From: Klebsormidium nitens
Taxonomy: Eukaryota > Streptophyta > Klebsormidiophyceae > Klebsormidiales > Klebsormidiaceae
Length of the DNA stretch: 23,188 bases
Assembly: GCA_000708835.1 (NCBI GenBank)
Contig: DF237877.1
Location: 1-23,188 of the forward strand
Direction of reading: 5' to 3'
The notes below the pieces were generated by a model. The model was given only the letters and a program-made list of their open reading frames with translations. It ran no database searches and had not been told where the DNA came from. A program made the position numbers and the translations under genes. How positions within the stretch are numbered: the stretch's first letter is position 1; every line of letters starts with the position of its first letter. Below are positions 20,484-23,188 of the stretch, in pieces.

Positions 20484-20630
20484 CTCCTGCTTAGCGCATG
20501 CTTCTCTAAGCAGATGAGATGAGGCTTCTGCATGACTATCTAGCGTAAGCTCCTCTGAAAAGAGATGAGGTTTCGGCTCAACTGTCTTGCGTAAGCTCCT
20601 CTGAGGAAGTGCAACGAAACTTCGGCTCAC
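20484..20630. repeat. Tandem repeat of 46-49 bp, three copies, starting at a splice donor
   Basis: On the minus strand, unit 1 starts exactly at the donor GTGAGCCGAAG (20630). Unit 2 starts TTGAGCCGAAACCTCAT (about 20581) and unit 3 starts TGCAGAAGCCTCATCTCAT (about 20532). All share a central TCAGAGGAGCTTACGC or TTAGAGAAGCATGCGC. Spacing is 49 then about 46 bp. The array lies in the intron 20630-20288 of the WDR83-like gene. Confidence 0.8.
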
Positions 20631-20770
20631 CTGTCAATGACCCGCAGTGTGTTCTCCAGATTCAGACAGCACCTCGGCATCAGCTAGTAACAAGGCGAGC
20701 GTGCTTGAACAGGGGCGCTGCTGTAGGCTGAGAGACCGAATGCGCGAGCGCGGCAGTTCGAGGTACGCAC

Positions 20771-20848
20771 CTTCTTGCGCTTGGTGCCTCGTCTCTTGAA
20801 AACCAAGGTGGGCTCCGACTCGGAGCGGGAAGAATCGTCCGCTTGGGC
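20771..20848 (-). other. Exon-like segment of an unknown protein
   Basis: Acceptor TCTCCTTCTCAG ends at 20849 and donor AAG|GTGCGT begins at 20770. The 78 nt between them are exactly 26 codons, beginning with acidic residues and ending EPTLVFKRRGTKRKK. The strong pyrimidine tract and the whole-codon length support a real exon. The basic tail resembles a nuclear protein segment; a weak likeness to the N-terminus of RNF113A/Cwc24 proteins is noted but not claimed. In phase it could follow 21238-21077 upstream and join the candidate exon 20720-20631 downstream. Confidence 0.4.
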
Positions 20849-21076
20849 CTGAGAAGGAGAGCGCGCTGCGTCAGAAAAGTACCCTCAAATCGAATGCATC
20901 AGGCACGAGATGCCACATGGTATCTTCGATTAGAGCCTTGACGAAGCTCGTCAAAAATAACGGCCTGTTGTTGTTGGCAGGGTCCTTGGGAGATGAGTCC
21001 TGGTCCGTCGAATCTGCAGTGGACGAATTGTGTTGCGGCTCTGAAAGTCGCCAGTGGAAGATGCGCGCAATAATAC

Positions 21077-21238
21077 CGGTTGTGAATGCTTGCCCTCCTC
21101 GCCGGCTCCGGCGTCGATGACCATGCGCTCTTCGATCCCATCAAGCCTCGCGGACTTGGTTGGGAAGCTCTTGGGCGTGGCGCTCGACTGAGGGGCGCAT
21201 CTGTCGGGTAAGCTCCCGGTGCCGTCAGATTCGTCCAT
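21077..21238 (-). CDS. Possible first exon of an unknown protein
   Basis: From ATG 21236-21238 the frame encodes 54 codons rich in Ser, Pro, Asp and Glu, starting MDESDGTGSLPDRCAPQS, up to a possible donor CCG|GTATTATT at 21077/21076. It has no recognisable domain. Its phase fits the exon-like segment 20848-20771, giving a short acidic-then-basic N-terminal region. Without a clear continuation, I regard it as a candidate N-terminus of an unidentified gene, or of a chimeric 5' end placed in front of the WDR83-like remnant. Confidence 0.3.
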
Positions 21239-21426
21239 AGCTTCGTTGGCAGCTGGTACCTAATGCAAGATGGGCGGACGCTCAGCGAAGGAAGGGAAGC
21301 CTTCGACCTCCGAGGAAGAGTCTTAAAGAAGGCGAGCCTCCAACATCCTCAAGAGAATATCGGAAAGCCGTACGCCCAATACTCAAAACTCCTGTGTACG
21401 TCGCAGCTGCCCTACCCTTTTCTGAG

Positions 21427-21765
21427 ATGGATACATCGCGGATGAATGAGTTGCTGACACTCGTCCTCTGGAAGGCGTTCGATGACGGAGGAAATCGGTT
21501 CCCGATCGATTTTGACGATGCGTGGCCATTCCTCGAGTACTGTTCGCGGATCAGTGCCTTGAGGATGTTGAAGAAGTACTTTGAGGAAGGAAAAGACTTC
21601 CAGAGACGTTTGGTGGGAAGAGGCCGGGCAGACAAGTACTGCATGACTGTCAAAGCCTTCGAGTTCTTCGCCATGCGTGCCCCTGGGAAGAAGGGCGACG
21701 ATGTACGGTACTTTTTCGTTGCAGCCCGTGATGCCTGGTCACGATTCACGGCAAAGGATGAATGA
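21427..21765 (+). CDS. MSV199-domain protein, single-domain copy
   Basis: From the ATG at 21427 an uninterrupted frame of 112 residues covers one MSV199-type domain. Its core is FPIDFDDAWPFLEY, then ALRMLKKYFEEGKDF, RADKYCMTVKAFEFFAM and DVRYFFVAARDAW, ending shortly after in a TGA. It resembles the N-terminal part of the copy at 2871 (FPNDFDDVRKFLGY, IYCMTTEAFE, VRDFFIAVKQA). Unlike that copy, it lacks the nuclease and coiled coil, and it has no frameshift. The frame is open about 11 codons further upstream (to 21394) but without an ATG. The family is characteristic of large DNA viruses and their integrated remnants. It may be a truncated relic or a self-standing small DNA-binding protein. 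Confidence 0.7.
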   Translation: MDTSRMNELLTLVLWKAFDDGGNRFPIDFDDAWPFLEYCSRISALRMLKKYFEEGKDFQRRLVGRGRADKYCMTVKAFEFFAMRAPGKKGDDVRYFFVAARDAWSRFTAKDE

Positions 21766-23188
21766 GGCGATTCATATCAAGCGACAGAAAGAGTTGAAGC
21801 AGCCACCACCTTCGTGAGACGCGGCTCCGATAGCGGGTGTGCCACGAGCGGACAGAAGCATTGTTAGAGCTAGCAACCTTCTATGTGGGCCGGCAGGCCA
21901 GAGTACAAATTGGATGTTAGCAGCCACGTGAAGATTTCTCAGCAGCAAATATTACATTTCAGGAAAATGAGATCGAAACGCCATGGCAGGAGTTGGAAAG
22001 TAGATTTTTGACGTAGTTTTTATAGATTGCTGGCTGCTATGACAAGGATGAGCGCTGACTAGCTTCTACTTGCTCAACAAAAAGTACACTGTGGGAAGAA
22101 CAGGCGAAGGAAGATGTTGCAGAGTACTTTAAGCTGTTCCATGAATCGCAGTGTTTCTTGGTAACTGGTCGTTTGTACATGCAACAATGAATTTGGAGTT
22201 GGATACCAAAGTCCTACTTAAGGATCAATGCAATATAGGCCCAAGGAAAGTGGCTAGATAGACTTGCCGCATGGAGTTGCTTAAAAAATCTGACTTGGAT
22301 AGCAAGCTGTTGTACAATGGTCACTTTGCTGAATGGATTATTGGTAAGTATTCTCATGATCCAGTTGATGCATGATAAGCTGATCAAATCAGTCTTTGAG
22401 CTCACATTACCACAATGATTATTGACATGCATGGACTGCCAGCGGTATGTCTCAGCTCAAATTTGTTTCATGGTGGGCTGGATTGGAACTTCAAGTAGCT
22501 CGAACTTACATCAATCTCCAACTGGAGTTCTGTCTGACCATCTTCACGTCGCCTTCTCTTCAAGAAGTCTTTGAATGCCTCCCCATTCATGTCTTCTATA
22601 GCCATCGAAGATTGTTTGGGAGCTTGTGGAGCTGTTACAGCCCTGATTGAGCTGATGCGAGTGAGTGATCAACGCATGGTGCTCTGAATGCGTGCTGTTG
22701 GCCGCACCAATTTGTTCTCTGCAACGTGGTGGCAGACTGCAGCGTCGGACTGCTAAAGAAATCTGCCTTGCGAGATTGCGGGTCGTACAATGCGAGCCCT
22801 GCTGCTTGGATCTGAGAAAATCCTCCTCGTGAGCTCTAGTGTGGCCTGCATCGACATGGTCCTTGTCAGGCAATTCGACTAAGGAGGGCGCGCTGCACAC
22901 AGTTCCCTGGCTGAGTGAACTCAGCTTGACTCAGTGGCGTCGGAAGCTGAGGGCGCAGCAAAGGTACCAGCAGCTTCTCAAGTTTCAAGAGTGGCACTGG
23001 CCTGCCGCCAGTGATCATCAGCGGCGGCTTGGTGCTTGCCGGATACTCTTGTATCAGATTTTGTTCCCTGTTGATAAGCATAGGCAGTACAGCCACGGTA
23101 CCGTACTGTACCTTAGTAGCCCGGCTCGAGGCTGCAGCCCAATGCAGCCCAACTCACGTACTGACCAGTATAGGTACTCACTCTCCAA
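21766..23188. other. No supported gene
   Basis: Frames on both strands (for example minus 22544-22900 and minus 22866-23096) have no domain-like content. The last 100 bases contain short TACCGTACTGTACC-like and GCAGCCCAATGCAGCCCAA direct repetitions, too short to classify. I saw no nuclease or coiled-coil sequence after the MSV199 gene. Confidence 0.4.

Larger units (their letters stand above)
18681..20720 (-). pseudogene. WDR83/MORG1-like WD40 protein, C-terminal part with lesions
   Basis: WD40 scaffold related to WDR83 (MAPK organiser 1, also spliceosome-associated). Exons: about 20720-20631, 20287-20242, 19363-19233 and 18764-18681. Across the first junction LENTLRVID joins TSGDVLNEYRGHVNK. 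Across the second it joins SYKVGNCFSNDDAHV, then LSGSEDGQVFAW. The third junction leads to VTGLA and then HAERPYLLTCSMDGTARMWK before the final TGA. This order matches the last two to three blades of WDR83. Lesions: a frameshift at about 20650-20665 before LENTL; a one-base deletion at about 19283 inside the Trp-Asp dipeptide (the frame resumes as DLVEEDKRASFKAHAM); a TAA at 18747-18749 where Tyr is expected. The N-terminal four to five blades are not seen. It is a truncated pseudogene, unless these are assembly errors. Confidence 0.75.

Overview
The window looks like nuclear DNA of a protist or alga, not of a bacterium. Several genes are split by GT-AG introns of about 60 to 880 nt. The recognisable families are eukaryotic: a dynamin-like GTPase, a septin, a METTL21-type methyltransferase and a WDR83/MORG1-type WD40 protein. 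Bacterial signals such as operons, Shine-Dalgarno sites or CRISPR are absent. I cannot name the species. A septin, an IS607-type element and giant-virus-like MSV199 genes together would suit an alga or another protist exposed to large DNA viruses; this is inference.

Layout. (1) About 350-3950 is a mobile and viral-like island. It holds a decayed IS607/Fanzor element on the minus strand (serine recombinase tnpA, then a Fanzor2-like TnpB). This abuts a 5'-truncated gene fragment, followed by a second, fuller copy of the same family: MSV199 domain, PD-(D/E)XK nuclease, coiled coil. All of these are broken by stops or frameshifts. (2) 3950-6760 has no convincing gene; one 183-codon reading frame with a single membrane segment is the best candidate. 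(3) 6759-10650, minus strand, is a multi-exon dynamin-related GTPase: GTPase domain, stalk and a short GED. (4) About 12240-15589, plus strand and divergent from the dynamin, is a multi-exon septin whose last exon appears to add a MIR/beta-trefoil-like module. (5) 16460-17626, minus strand, is a METTL21-like methyltransferase in pieces. One intron carries a degenerate repeat and one donor site is missing. (6) 18681-20720, minus strand, is the C-terminal part of a WDR83/MORG1-like WD40 protein with two frameshifts and a stop. Its introns carry two minisatellites, one next to a 5' splice site and one next to a 3' splice site. (7) 20770-21240, minus strand, has two exon-like pieces of an unknown acidic/basic protein. 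(8) 21427-21765, plus strand, is a third, intact, single-domain MSV199 gene. (9) The last 1.4 kb shows nothing I can support.

Functionally, the centre pairs two membrane-associated GTPases, dynamin-like and septin, head to head. The flanks carry selfish or viral-derived material in different stages of decay. Exon borders were placed by eye from reading frame, splice dinucleotides and family resemblance; no alignment or transcript evidence was available.
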